From Nemertoderma westbladi (Eukaryota > Xenacoelomorpha > Nemertodermatida > Nemertodermatidae): a DNA stretch of 64,000 bases. The notes under the pieces were generated by a model that made no database searches, was not told the origin of the DNA, and saw only the letters and a list, made by a program, of their open reading frames with translations. Shown here piece by piece: positions 23,746-34,064 of this stretch. Where the stretch lies: assembly GCA_032718475.1 (NCBI GenBank), contig JAUCBJ010001621.1, forward strand, positions 31,492 through 95,491, in the 5' to 3' direction. The position numbers were made by a program, and so were the translations under genes. How positions within the stretch are numbered: the first letter of the stretch is position 1; every line of letters starts with the position of its first letter.

Positions 23746-25778
23746 GGGGCGAGCCACGAAGTTGGCGGAGCCTTAGCGAATTGACACTGTTAGGTGGGGC
23801 GAGCCACGAAGTTGGCGGAGCCTTAGCGAATTGACACTGTTAGGGGGTGGGTCAATTTATGCAAATAGTTGTCGTCGTCGTCGTTGTCGTCGTCGTCGTC
23901 GTCGTCGTCGTCGTTACGATTTTGACATGCTAATAACTTTGTCGGATTTAAAGCTGCCAAGTTGAAAATTTGTAGGCAAAAGTTGAGATTTTTGAGAGAC
24001 TTTCAGACACCATCAGTGCAATGGTCTCCCGCTAGAGGGCCACATGTCTAAACATTAAATGCCCTCCCATTTCTTTGCTTTTAATCCGTTTAAGCTGAAA
24101 CTTGGCAGATATGTATTAGACCATTAGCTGTGACTTTCAAAGGAGGCGAATCCATCTGCAGTTCTCCAGTCTGCCGCTAGAGGGCCAAAGGTCTGAAAGT
24201 GAAATCGTTGTCGTCGTTACGATTTTGACATGCTAATAACTTTGTCGGATTTAAAGCTGCCAAGTTGAAAATTTGTAGGTATCAATATGAGCTAAAGTTG
24301 AGACGTTTGAGAGACTTTCAGACACCATCAGAGCAATAGTCTCCTGCTAGAGGGTCACATGTCTAAACGTTAAATGTCCTCCCATTTCTTTGCTTTTAAT
24401 CCATTTATGCTGAAATTTGGCAGATATGTACTAGACCATTAGCTGTGACTTTGAAAGAAGGAATTGAATTGAATTGAATTGAAGGCTAATCCGTGTGCAG
24501 TTCTTCAGTCTGCCGCTAGAGGGCGAAATGTTTGAAAGTGAAATCTTTCTCCCATCTCGTTATTTATGATCCGTTCAAGCTGAAACGTAGCAGATATGTA
24601 GTAGAAGTCGGCCTGAGTCTTTGGTGGGCAGTAAACGGTCTGGAGTCCTCCAGTCTGCCGCTAGAGGGCGAAATGTATAACTGTCCCCAATTCCTTGATA
24701 TTAATTTATTTAAAGTGAATATTGGCATATGTACTAGAGCACATGCTGCGTCTTTCTGAGGAAGGTGGTCGATCTGCATTTCTCCAGTCTGCCGCTAGAG
24801 GTAAGCGGAAATTCAAGACGCTGGTCACACTACTAAACGCATTATTTCAACATTCTCAAATATACGCTCCATAAATATTTCACGTTACTATTTTATTGAT
24901 AATCAAGATATAAACCAAGCGGAATTGGGGTGTAAACGTTAAGCAGACACCTGGTGCAGACACCTGGTGCAGACACCTGGTGCAGACACCTGGTGCAGAC
25001 AACTGGTGCAGACACCTGGTGCAGACACCTGGTGCAGACACCTGGTGCAGACACCTGGTGGGTGCAGACACCTGGTGGGTGCAGACACCTGGTGGGTGCA
25101 GACACCTGGTGGGTGCAGACACCTGGTGGGTGCAGACACCTGGTGGGAGCAGACACCTGGTGGGTGCAGACACCTGGTGGGTGCAGACACCTGGTGGGTG
25201 CAGACACCTGGTGGGTGCAGACACCTGGTGGGTGCAGACACCTGGTGGGTGCAGACACCTGGTGGGTGCAGACACCTGGTGGGTGCAGACACCTGGTGCA
25301 GACACCTGGTGCAGACACCTGGTGCAGACAGTTAGGCAGACCGGTACTGAAATGAATTACACAATAGCCTACATTCGCAGAAAAGCCTTTCTAGAATTAT
25401 CACTTATGACTACTTATTTGCGTGCATTTTTCACTGGGATTGGCTGCGTGCGTGTCTAGCGTCGTCTGTTTGATTACGTTGAACCTATACGACGAAATTT
25501 CTGAAAGTGAGATCCGTCTCTCATTTCGTTATCCGTTATTCAAGATGAAACTTGGCCGATGTACGTATGTACTATTCATCCATAGGCTGTGTCTTTGTGG
25601 GGCTGGAGACCCTAATCCATCTTCAGTTCTCACTATACCGCTAGAGTCAGAAATGTCTGAATAGAAATGAAAGAGGTAAAAAGTGATTAGGCGAAATCTG
25701 CTTAAAATTTGCTAATACAGTAATACTTTCGAATTAGTACTTAAATTAAATTTAAGTCACGTGCTGCGCGAAGGCCCC
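23746..25778. repeat. GGGGCGAGCC-family element, long copy 3
   Basis: It starts GGGGCGAGCCACGAAG with GCCTTAGCG; this head is duplicated in tandem with a 50-bp period (second copy from 23796). It ends GCGCGAAGGCCCC at 25766-25778. A CGT run (about 23871-23914) follows the head. The body is a degenerate tandem array of about 150 bp carrying the recurring motif CTGCCGCTAGAGGGC (24028, 24174, 24342, 24511, 24656, 24790, weaker at about 25635). A 303-bp block starting GATTTTGACATGCTAATAAC repeats at 23918 and 24221. A separate minisatellite sits inside. No coding frame. Confidence 0.65.
24943..25330. repeat. CAGACACCTGGTG minisatellite
   Basis: Units of 13 bp (GCAGACACCTGGT) at both ends enclose about 16 units of 17 bp (with an extra GGGT). 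Every unit contains the near-palindrome CACCTGGTG with an E-box core CACCTG/CAGGTG. All forward and reverse frames are open because of the repeat, which explains the overlapping frames seen here. It is inserted within, or arose in, the GGGGCGAGCC-family copy 3. Confidence 0.95.
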
Positions 25779-27837
25779 ACTTCGTGTCCCCATTGTAAAT
25801 GCTCGTTCATCTTTTAGGGAAAGCTGGATGTCACAGACTGCAATTTCTGCTGTTCAGAGGAAGCAAGTGCTTTTTCAACGTTGGAGGACATATCCTACTG
25901 AGCGCAACCGTAATAGATATGTCAGTGCCAGACAGACGGCTGGTAGGGCATGTAGAGTGTCGAAATCAAATCACGAAAAACGTATTGCTGAACTTTGTAG
26001 TTCCAATCCTAAGGCTTTCTGGTCTTACGTTAATTCTAATAGAAAATGTTGCAACCCAATTGGCCCATTACGTACAGGGATTCAGACTGTTACCACGGAG
26101 TCTGAAATGTCGGAAGTTCTAAGTGACACATTTTCTGCTGCGTTTATTTCTGACGACGGCATCAGTGACCCATTACCTGACCCCCCAACCTTTGAGCGTG
26201 ATATTCCCCTTCTTGAGAATGTTGACGTTTCTATTGAAAATGTGATGAAGTTGTTATCTGATTTGAATCCTACCAAGTCTGCTGGCCCCGACAAACTACA
26301 TAGTCGAATACTGAAAGAGTTAACCGAGGTCATTGCAGTCCCATGTCAGTTTATATTCCAGTTGTCTTTTGATTCTGGTGTTGTTCCAGACGAATGGCGT
26401 ACTGCAATTATCAGTCCCTTGTTAAAGAAACCTCCTAAACATAACCCGGATAACTATCGTCCCATATCCCTTACTTGTATCTTGGCTAAGGTCTGTGAGA
26501 AGTTTATTCGTGATGCACTTATTTGTCATTTTGAAGGAAATAATATTTTCACTGATGCCCAGCACGGTGCTCGTGCTCACCGTTCTACAGTTACACAGTT
26601 ACTAGAAGTAGTGGAAGACTTCTGCAACTTTGTAGATGAACTGCATTCTCTTGGAGCTGATGTTGTGTATCTCGATCTAAGACGAGCCTTTGACACTGTC
26701 TCACACACCCTGCTACTGCATAAATTAGAGAGTTATGGTGTAAAGGGCAACGTTTTAGTTTGGATAGGTAACTTTCTTACTGGGCGTACCCAAACTGTTA
26801 GGGTTAATGGAGTATTAAGTGGGACTCGAATGGTGACCAGTGGCGTTCCTCAAGGGACTGTTACTGCGCCAATATTATTCTTGATCTTCGTTAATGATGT
26901 TCCTGATATGATCACATCTTGTTGTAAGATATTTGTAGATGATACGAAAATATACAGACAAATTTCTAGTACAGACGACACCAACTTCTTGCAAGCAGAC
27001 TTAAACCGGCTTGATGAATGGGCAAACAAATGGCACTTACAGTTTAATTTTTCAAAGTATAAAATACTTCACCTTGGTCGTAGAAATCCATCAACGCCAT
27101 ACTACATGTCTAACACAGTTCTGGATGCAGTATGCGAAGAGAAAGACCTTGGTGTTACTTTTAGTTCCAATATGTCATTCTCCGCTCATTGTTCTAATAT
27201 TGCTGCTCGTGCGACACGTATTCTTAACTTAGTAAAACACACATTCACGTTTATGGAACCGATAATGTTTACCAAGTTATATAAGTCTATAATTCGTCCG
27301 CTACTCGAATATGGTACAGTTGTATGGTCACCGTATCTTCAAAAGGATATCGAGCACATAGAACAAGTGCAACACCGCGCAACCCGTATGGTACCTTCAC
27401 TACAGCATCTGTCATATGAGGAGCGTCTTCGTTCACTTAAAATACCGACACTGATTTACAGACGAGCTAGATCGGATATGATATCAACATACAAGTTTGT
27501 TCACAAACTTGATAACGTAGACTATAGTAACTTTTTTGAACTCAGAAGCCAGCGTCACTCATATTCGACAAGAGGTTCATCACTGACATTGTACAAACGA
27601 AACACCGCGGGTCAACATCTGTTCCACACTAACAGTTTTGCGTCTCGTGTGATAAACTTATGGAATATGTTGGATGAGAATGTTGTTAATGCTCGAGATT
27701 TTCATGGTAATCCTAGTGTAAACTTATTTAAAAATCGTCTTGATTGTGCCATGAAGTCCAAAATGAATATTTATAGTGATATACCAGTTAGACAAGTTGC
27801 CACTGCCCAGTTTACATTCCATCGGTACTTATATTAA
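25779..27837 (+). CDS. LINE A reverse transcriptase (ORF2, 3' part)
   Basis: An open frame is readable from about 25788 to the stop at 27837; the first ATG is at 25828 (669 codons). It contains the non-LTR RT order: KSAGPDKLHSRILKE, EWRTAIISPLLKK, NYRPISLT, an AFDTVSH palm box, SGVPQGTVTAPILF, and the catalytic box KIFVDDTKIY (valine at the variable position). A YLQKDIEHIEQVQHRATRMV-type C-terminal domain follows. It is CR1-like. No start codon is expected here because the endonuclease belongs upstream: that part is at 21665-22321, cut off by LINE B and the GGGGCGAGCC element. About 25 linker residues seem to be missing between the two parts. The RT frame itself is intact. Confidence 0.85.
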
Positions 27838-28350
27838 ATTAAATTTTTCTTTTGTATCATTGTAATTACAATTTTTACTTAATTAAATATCAGGTTCTTT
27901 GTTTTTAATATTTTCATATGAAGTGCACAGTATTTTTTATTATTTTTATTATTTTTTATTTGTTTTTTTATATTATTGCATACATCGAAGTTTTTACTGT
28001 ATCGTTCTTAATAGAAAATTTTTAATCATAACGTGCCAACTAAATTTTTTTTTAATGTTTATTTTTTATTGCAATATGTAAAACTATCAACATTGTGGTT
28101 TTTACTTACAATCTACGTCGTATAATTTTGAACCCCACTATCTGATTATTGTTTATTTATGTTTGTAATATGTTATATGTTTGTACCTATAATGTATGTA
28201 ACTTACCTGCAGTACTTCATAAAAGAAATATACGCATATGCGTAGAATCCTTATAGATTTGCCAGTTCATTGTGTCATTATAAGAATTTATGTGCTGTAT
28301 GTATTAATTTTAATTTGCATTTGGCGTATTAAACTAAACTAAACTAAATA
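27838..28350 (+). mobile_element. LINE A 3' UTR and (AAACT)n tail
   Basis: AT-rich 3' UTR directly after the RT stop, ending in a short tandem tail of AAACT units at about 28330-28349. This marks the 3' terminus of LINE A. Confidence 0.75.
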
Positions 28351-29147
28351 CTGCACGAGTGTTCCTGACAGCCTGAGTCTACTATACTAAATAGTCTACT
28401 AAATTAAGACAGTAAGAACGCCATGGTGCATGGTGCAAAGAACCTTTTTTTTTATCAGATTTTTTAAAATATGTTTTCCGATGTATAATTTTATGGTGAT
28501 TCCGAATCTGAAATCAGTTTTTCGATAAGTTGTTTTGTTCTCGACTTATGGAAGCATTTGTAATTTTCACTCAAAATTTGAAAACTTTTAATTTTGGTGC
28601 AGCACCACATTTAACACCAAAAAAGACCATCAAACACCCAAAAAATTCGAATTTCTGAATCATTTTCTGAATCATTTATGAACCGCATTTTCTGAATCAG
28701 CGCCGAAAATTAGCCTATAGGTATCAAAACGCAAAAGAAGATTATTTTTGAAAATTTTAAAAATTGTTCACTTTTGGTGCATGTTTGGTCAGTTTTAATC
28801 AGGATTAAATTTAAATCTCATTTTTCTCGCCTTGCCCTTTTTGGGACACTTTCGCTATCTACATTTTAACTATTAAACCGATTTTCGTTCTGTTTGCTGA
28901 ATCATATAGATGAGGGATATTCCACGCAAAATTGTGTTGATAGAATTTTGAAATTTTGTTTAGAAAAAGTTATGGCATTTTTTGTGTAAAAAATCGCGAA
29001 CTTTTGGATTTTTTTAACTTTTCGGTATTTTAGATACGAAGATGTCATAACTTTTTTGAAAATTATCGCCTTTTATCCTGAGGTTAGCGAATATAAAAGT
29101 TAGGCTGAAAACACTCCCTCAGTCGTCTAAGAGCCTAGGTTGGGAAC
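28351..29147. other. no gene seen
   Basis: AT-rich DNA with repeated short words such as TTTTGGTGCA and TTCTGAATCA. No open frame or element ends were recognised. Confidence 0.5.
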
Positions 29148-29850
29148 ACACCCCAGTTATCTCAGCCTAGGCTGAGAACACTCGCCTTACAGTAGGCTGA
29201 GATGACTCCACTAATTGCGAAAAACCCTACAAATACAGTGTAACTGAGTAATTATGTGTTACAGTAATACAGTAATTGTAATGTACAGTAGTGTGTACAG
29301 TAATGTAGTAATACAGTAATTATATATGTGTATTACATGTGTAGGGCCTACTCTATAAGTTAAATTCCGATGTTGCCTTTCTCACTGTTAAATACAGTAA
29401 TTATATTAAGTAGTTAGAAAAGCACGTCTCTGTTACCTGCTCTTTTTCCTCATTTTGTATTGTAATTGTTTATTGTTTTGGTTAGAAAAGCCCGCCCCTG
29501 TAACCTGCTCCTTTCTCGCAATTGGTAATGTTATCGTTTATTATTTTGGTTACTGTTTCCGTCTATGTAACCTGCTCATTTTCCTTAATTTAAGGAATGC
29601 ATACCTAAAAAGTCCTTCTGCGGACAACAAAAGTATATGCAAAATTCGTAAAAAATTGTGGAGAAAAAAGTCAACTAAACGGACATAAAAAATCACTGCC
29701 AAAAAGTATTTAGCTGCCTGCCTGTATATGTATACAGCATGGTAAAACGAACTTAGATCCTATGTTTACAGTAAGTTAGAAACAACTAAACAACTGGGGG
29801 AGCCATACTGTAGGCCATAGCCTCAGCCTAGGCTGAGAAGACTGGGGAGT
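29148..29850. repeat. inverted-repeat pair with CTCAGCCTAGGCTGAG palindrome
   Basis: The left arm (29148-29178) and right arm (29822-29850) are inverted copies of about 30 bp. Each carries the 16-bp perfect palindrome CTCAGCCTAGGCTGAG and an adjoining CCCCAGT/ACTGGGG segment. The pair encloses about 640 bp that includes the second CTGCTCC minisatellite. It could be a small foldback or MITE-like unit. No target duplication was identified. Confidence 0.5.
29420..29600. repeat. second locus of the CTGCTCC minisatellite
   Basis: About three units related to 21100-21440 (TACCTGCTC, then GTTTATTGTTTTGGTTAGAAAAGCCCG), starting near 29423, 29498 and 29567. Confidence 0.8.
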
Positions 29851-29871
29851 TATATCAGCCTGTTACACCGG

Positions 29872-30113
29872 ACCAAATACCAGGAGTACTGTGCCCCTAT
29901 ATACAGTATAAGCAATCACTTATTTCCACATCATATATCAACAGTATTGATTTTGTTCTGGGGGAAGTTCCCCCGGGAAAAGGGATACTTTGGGGGCCAA
30001 ATCCAAGAAATAAGGCTTGGAATGTTTTGGGGTTGATATTTAAAATTCCCATAGTGCGGACCAATACCAGTAGTATAATATATACAGTATAAGCAATCAC
30101 TTATTCGCATCAT
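29872..30113. repeat. direct duplication, about 184-bp period
   Basis: The block CGGACCAA(A)TACCAG, then TATACAGTATAAGCAATCACTTATT, then CATCAT occurs at about 29872-29933 and again at 30057-30110. No function is apparent. Confidence 0.7.
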
Positions 30114-30182
30114 TTTGCAATAATATTATTTTTATTTTTATCTTAATCTTTAATTTATCTTTAATTAAACCGTCCCATTTAC

Positions 30183-30390
30183 ACCTGATCTAACAACATG
30201 TTAGGTCGGGTATATACAGTTGTCGTCAAGCTTGCTCATGAACATTTACCGGTATATACTGTCGACGGCCCCTCGCATCAATGAGAAGGGTAGGCCTATA
30301 TTTTATTGCCATAGTCCAAGTTACACGACTAATTTTTAATGAATCATCACATTTACACCCGACCTAACAACGCATGTTAGGTCGGGTACA
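30183..30390. repeat. pair of hairpin motifs, CCTAACAAC...TGTTAGGTCGGG
   Basis: Near 30183-30212 and 30355-30387 the same hairpin occurs: an 11-bp stem CCCGACCTAAC / GTTAGGTCGGG with a short loop, preceded each time by CATTTACACC. In the first copy the left stem is mutated (CTGATCTAAC). Confidence 0.65.
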
Positions 30391-30417
30391 GTACAGCAGA
30401 CCAGCTGGCACACAAGA

Positions 30418-31075
30418 CAATTGCCCCCCGGACAATTGCCCCCCGGTCAATTGCCCCCCGGACAATTGTCCCCCCGGACAATTGCCCCCCGGACAATTGT
30501 CCCCCCGGACAATTGCCCCCCGGACAATTGCCCCCCGGATAATTGTCCTCCGGACAATTGCCTCCGAAGAATATTTTAAAATATATTAGGTCGTTTCTTA
30601 CTAGCTATTTCTTGCCACAGCCTAGCATAATACAACAATAAAAACAAATTTAATATGTCTATCCCCGTTTCATAATTTAATAATCATGTTTGCTTATTTG
30701 CACATGAATTACGATATTTTATAACTGAAGTATTTCATTACAATAAAAATACAGAAGCCATTTCTAAAATTATGTTATTCTAAAAACTTAGCTAGCACAA
30801 AGCGAAACAATTTGTTCTATATTAAAATCTTAGATGATCCGGGGGGCAATTATACGGGGGGGGGGGCAATTATCCGGGGGCTAATTGTCCATGGGGCAAT
30901 TATCCTCGGGGGTCAATTGTCCTCAGGGGCAAATTCTCCGGGGGGCAATTCTGCGGGGGGCAATTGTCCGGGGGACAATTGTCCAAGGGGCAATTGTCCG
31001 GGGGGCAATTGTCCGGAAGGCAATTGTCCGGGAGGCAATTGTCCGGGGGGCAATTGCCCGGGGGGCAATTTATTT
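30418..31075. mobile_element. G/C-rich foldback element 2
   Basis: The left arm (30418-30568) is a C-rich tandem array of CAATTGCCCCCCGGA-type 15-16-bp units. The right arm (30839-31075) is the inverse, CCGGGGGGCAATTGT. The arms enclose a unique AT-rich loop of about 270 bp. The design parallels foldback 1: G6 blocks separated by a short AT palindrome, here CAATTG, there TTTCCTAGGAAA. Short open frames in the arms are repeat products. No transposase was seen. Confidence 0.6.
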
Positions 31076-31108
31076 TATTATGAGCTTTGGAAGTTGGCGT
31101 TGCTTGAA

Positions 31109-31139
<31 letters not shown>
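31109..31139. repeat. poly(C)/poly(A) tract
   Basis: A run of 21 C followed by 10 A. It is a simple repeat next to foldback 2. Confidence 0.9.
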
Positions 31140-31284
31140 GAACCCCCAACCCCCAACCATGCCACTTCCCACCTGATAATATAAGCGCTATTAGTAAAGT
31201 ATAAAGGTTATTATTTTAATTATAATTGTTTGGGGAGTTCCTATAAAGTGTAGAAATATTAAACGGCAAGATGATAATTGAGTA

Positions 31285-31540
31285 TTCCAGAGGTTGTGGG
31301 TTCGATCCCCACATGGGGCCAGGGCAATTTTGGTGCAGTTTTGGCTCGAATTCTTTTCAAAGGACTAGCCCGGGAGCATCTTTGACTTGCACCCTTAAAT
31401 GGCAGCTAAATGAGTACTGGAGTTTCCTCTTGGGAGTATAGTTCTGGGGGGACCGTACTGGAAATAAATTGATAGACTTTGTGCATAACCTAACCTTGAC
31501 CTAACGGCCGATGAAAACATTTAACTTTACTTATCTTCAA
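31285..31540 (+). repeat. tRNA-derived SINE, copy 2
   Basis: B box GGTTCGATCCC at 31299-31309, then the shared body CCTTAAATGGCAGCTAAATG, GAGTTTCCTCTTGGGAGTA, AGTTCTGGGGGGAC and GACTTTGTGCATAA. It has the same orientation as copy 1. The A-box half is degenerate or lost. Confidence 0.8.
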
Positions 31541-31708
31541 CAGTAGCTACATTATTGCACAAATAAATCTCTTATATCTTAGGCCTACACATCAGCGATT
31601 ATAATTGTTCATCGGTTCTTGTTCACCAACATGATCGCCATAATGTTTTGTACGTTATATCTATAGTACAGTAATTATAATGAACTAAGTTATTTATCCC
31701 TATACAAT

Positions 31709-32112
31709 TTAGTGTTTAAACGGGATCCCGATCCCGAAAAAGCGGTATTCTGGTGAAAAATGCAATCCCGGTCCCGATCCGGACTTTTTTGGTATAGTAT
31801 AGATAATAGTAAGTAAATTTGTTGAATATCTGATAAATAGTTCCAGCAGAACGTAGATGTTTTGATTATATCGAACTTTTATGTCAATAAACCATCCAGA
31901 AATCAATTGAAAAATAATCTTAATAACTTTATCTTACTAATATTTAAGAATTGTAAGATAAAGTTAGTGTTACCCAAAAACCGCCACATATTCGATTAAC
32001 AATAAGGAAAATAATTCAAAATTGTAATCCCGATCCCAAAAAACGGAATCCCGAGAGTGGTAATCCCGATCCCGATAATCCCGAAAAGTCTGATTCCGTT
32101 TAAACACCACTA
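31709..32112. mobile_element. small hAT-like element, degenerate
   Basis: The ends are inverted: TAGTGTTTAAACGG at the left and, read inverted, TAGTGGTGTTTAAACGG at the right. Subterminal runs of GGGATCCCGATCCCG and, inverted, TCGGGATCGGGATT are also mutually inverted. A weak 8-bp flank match (TATACAAT at 31701, TATACACA at 32111) fits an eroded hAT target duplication. There is no coding capacity. Confidence 0.5.
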
Positions 32113-32437
32113 TACACACAACTGCAGTAAATTGAAATAAATCATGCATATGATGGATCACATTGAATTCCAGTACCCCAGTCCACGGACCACAAGCCAG
32201 TATATTGCCTTACAAAAAGAAAAGTTGCGTGGCAGCCCCCTCCCCTCCCATTTATAACATACAATAGCAAAATTGGTATAAAATTCCTAGAAGTTATATA
32301 TTTAATAATACTAATAGGGCTGTACTGTACCTGTAACAGCATCCATATGTAATAACGACTAAAAGATACTAAATAATATTACTTTAGTAATTAGCATAAT
32401 TACTGTATAATAACATTAAATACAATTAATTACGTAA

Positions 32438-33736
32438 TTACCGATAATCTCTCCTATTAGTCTCTTGATCCCTATCTACTTTGTCTCTTCTGGAACGGAA
32501 TCCTTTCCGATGCCCCGGTTTCATTTCTTCCTTCATGTATTTGTGTTTAGAATTCGCCACTATTTTATCGTCAACGTAGTTACCATGGTACAGTCTGGGC
32601 GTCTCCAACCATTTCGCTTCTGTATACGGATCCACCTTACCTTTATACATGCTGTAACGTTTTGTAAGTCCTTTAGTGGGATAATCGGGGCCGTTAATAT
32701 CCTGCGATAAATCGAACTTCTGGTCTATATCTTCCTGAATTCGTTGCCTCCTCTCTAACTCTTTATCGTCTACATCAACGCGAGTACGCACTTGGTTGTC
32801 CGCGGTCACATCCCCAGGGACTACGATCTTACCATGAACCCGCCAGAGACCGGTCGCGTCCACAATGTGTTTTTCCATTACAACGTATTCTACAACATCC
32901 CTTGGAACATTCGCGTTTCCAGCAATTAATCGCCCGAATCTGTCGTACAAAGCGAACAGTTGTTGACTATGGAATCGCACTGTAACCTGACCGTAGTAAT
33001 TATCGTTTCCCCCCTGCACCGCCATCGCTACATGCACTACCCTGGGTGGTTCGATAGCACCCACCCACTCCCACACCAAACTCCGTCGCTCAATACCCCC
33101 AGTAAAACCAATCCAACAGAACTCTGTGATTAGTTTACGGAGGGCTTCCACGTCTTTAGCACAGAGCGCCCTGTGTGCAGCTACGTAGATATCCCGAGCT
33201 TCCACGGCAAACTCCCCCCTCTTAAAGGAGGAATCGTACTTCCTTATCTTATGGAGAGCTCGCATAGCTGTCGCTGTTTTAGTGAGGGGATCAACTGTTT
33301 TCTGTTTTATACCGGCTTGGGTTGTTATACTCAAACGTCCATCTCCCTCAGGTGGGACATATCTATCGGAAATATCGTAAGTGCACGCTAACAATTGCCC
33401 CTTTAAGTTCCGACTCTGCATATCCATTTGACTCTGATATAGTTCCACGAGTTTTTTCACTTCTTTATGGAACGATTCATTGGACCCTAATCGATGATCT
33501 TCCATTTTTTCTGTTTCTTTTTTGGTGCGGAACGATGGCGGGGGCTCAGGGATTGTTCGCTGAGGTGTCGGAGACAGAACTGACGTTTCCGAGGGCTGTA
33601 TGACCGCGGGAATATCATTGGGTGAACTCGCGAATAGGCGGTTTACAGTTTGGTGTACCTTAGGTTGTTTAGAAAGAGTAACTAAATTGTCTTTCCAATA
33701 ACGGTGACTACCAATCATCCGGATCAAAGTGGCCAT
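32438..33736 (-). CDS. MRPL45: mitochondrial large-subunit ribosomal protein mL45
   Basis: The 432-aa product has an N-terminal presequence-like stretch (MATLIRMIGSHRYWKDNL...), then an mL45/Tim44-like domain at about residues 160-305. Diagnostic segments are AMRALHKIRKYDSSFK, FAVEARDIYVAAHRAL, IEPPRVVHVAMAV, YGQVTVRFHSQQLFALYDRFGRL, VVEYVVMEKHI and LWRVHGKIV. mL45 lies near the polypeptide exit of the mitochondrial ribosome. The C-terminal part after about residue 310 (charged, ending in RSRRDKVDRDQETNRRDYR) makes it longer than the human protein of about 306 aa. The gene is one exon without stops. The start is the first ATG, after an upstream region free of repeats. A retrocopy is possible but the frame is intact. 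Confidence 0.85.
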   Translation of the reverse strand: MATLIRMIGSHRYWKDNLVTLSKQPKVHQTVNRLFASSPNDIPAVIQPSETSVLSPTPQRTIPEPPPSFRTKKETEKMEDHRLGSNESFHKEVKKLVELYQSQMDMQSRNLKGQLLACTYDISDRYVPPEGDGRLSITTQAGIKQKTVDPLTKTATAMRALHKIRKYDSSFKRGEFAVEARDIYVAAHRALCAKDVEALRKLITEFCWIGFTGGIERRSLVWEWVGAIEPPRVVHVAMAVQGGNDNYYGQVTVRFHSQQLFALYDRFGRLIAGNANVPRDVVEYVVMEKHIVDATGLWRVHGKIVVPGDVTADNQVRTRVDVDDKELERRQRIQEDIDQKFDLSQDINGPDYPTKGLTKRYSMYKGKVDPYTEAKWLETPRLYHGNYVDDKIVANSKHKYMKEEMKPGHRKGFRSRRDKVDRDQETNRRDYR

Positions 33737-34062
33737 GTTTTAGGTTGATAAAGCAAGTGGAATACCTACTGTCCTACCAGTCTCGTAGTCTGATGGCTGA
33801 GGCAGTAACGGCAACCGCATGTGGCATGCAGACTCAGCAGATTTCAGACTGGACTATAACCGTTAACAGAACAACACAGCAACATAATAACTGTAATAAT
33901 GGTAGATGGACTTAATAATGTAGTAGTTTGAATTTCCCGCCGATTTTATTTATCGATAGACTACAGAGTGTGATAAATGATCTCAAGGCAACGGTTTGTT
34001 TGTTTCACGAACTAACCAATGCAATGTCTTTTATAAGAGTAGGTTAGATATAATCAACTTAA
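33737..34062 (-). promoter_or_regulatory. upstream region of mL45
   Basis: Repeat-free sequence 5' of the mL45 start, ending at the possible GGGGCGAGCC-family copy 4. No clear TATA or other core promoter element was recognised. A transcription start cannot be placed. Confidence 0.3.
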
Positions 34063-34064
34063 GG

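Noticed and set aside
24880-25459. Six overlapping frames on both strands with CLHPPGV / CRHLVGADTW repeats
   Set aside because: Produced by the CAGACACCTGGTG minisatellite; no flanking coding sequence.
30374-31204. Frames rich in CPPDN / GGNCP repeats
   Set aside because: Encoded entirely by the foldback 2 arm repeats.
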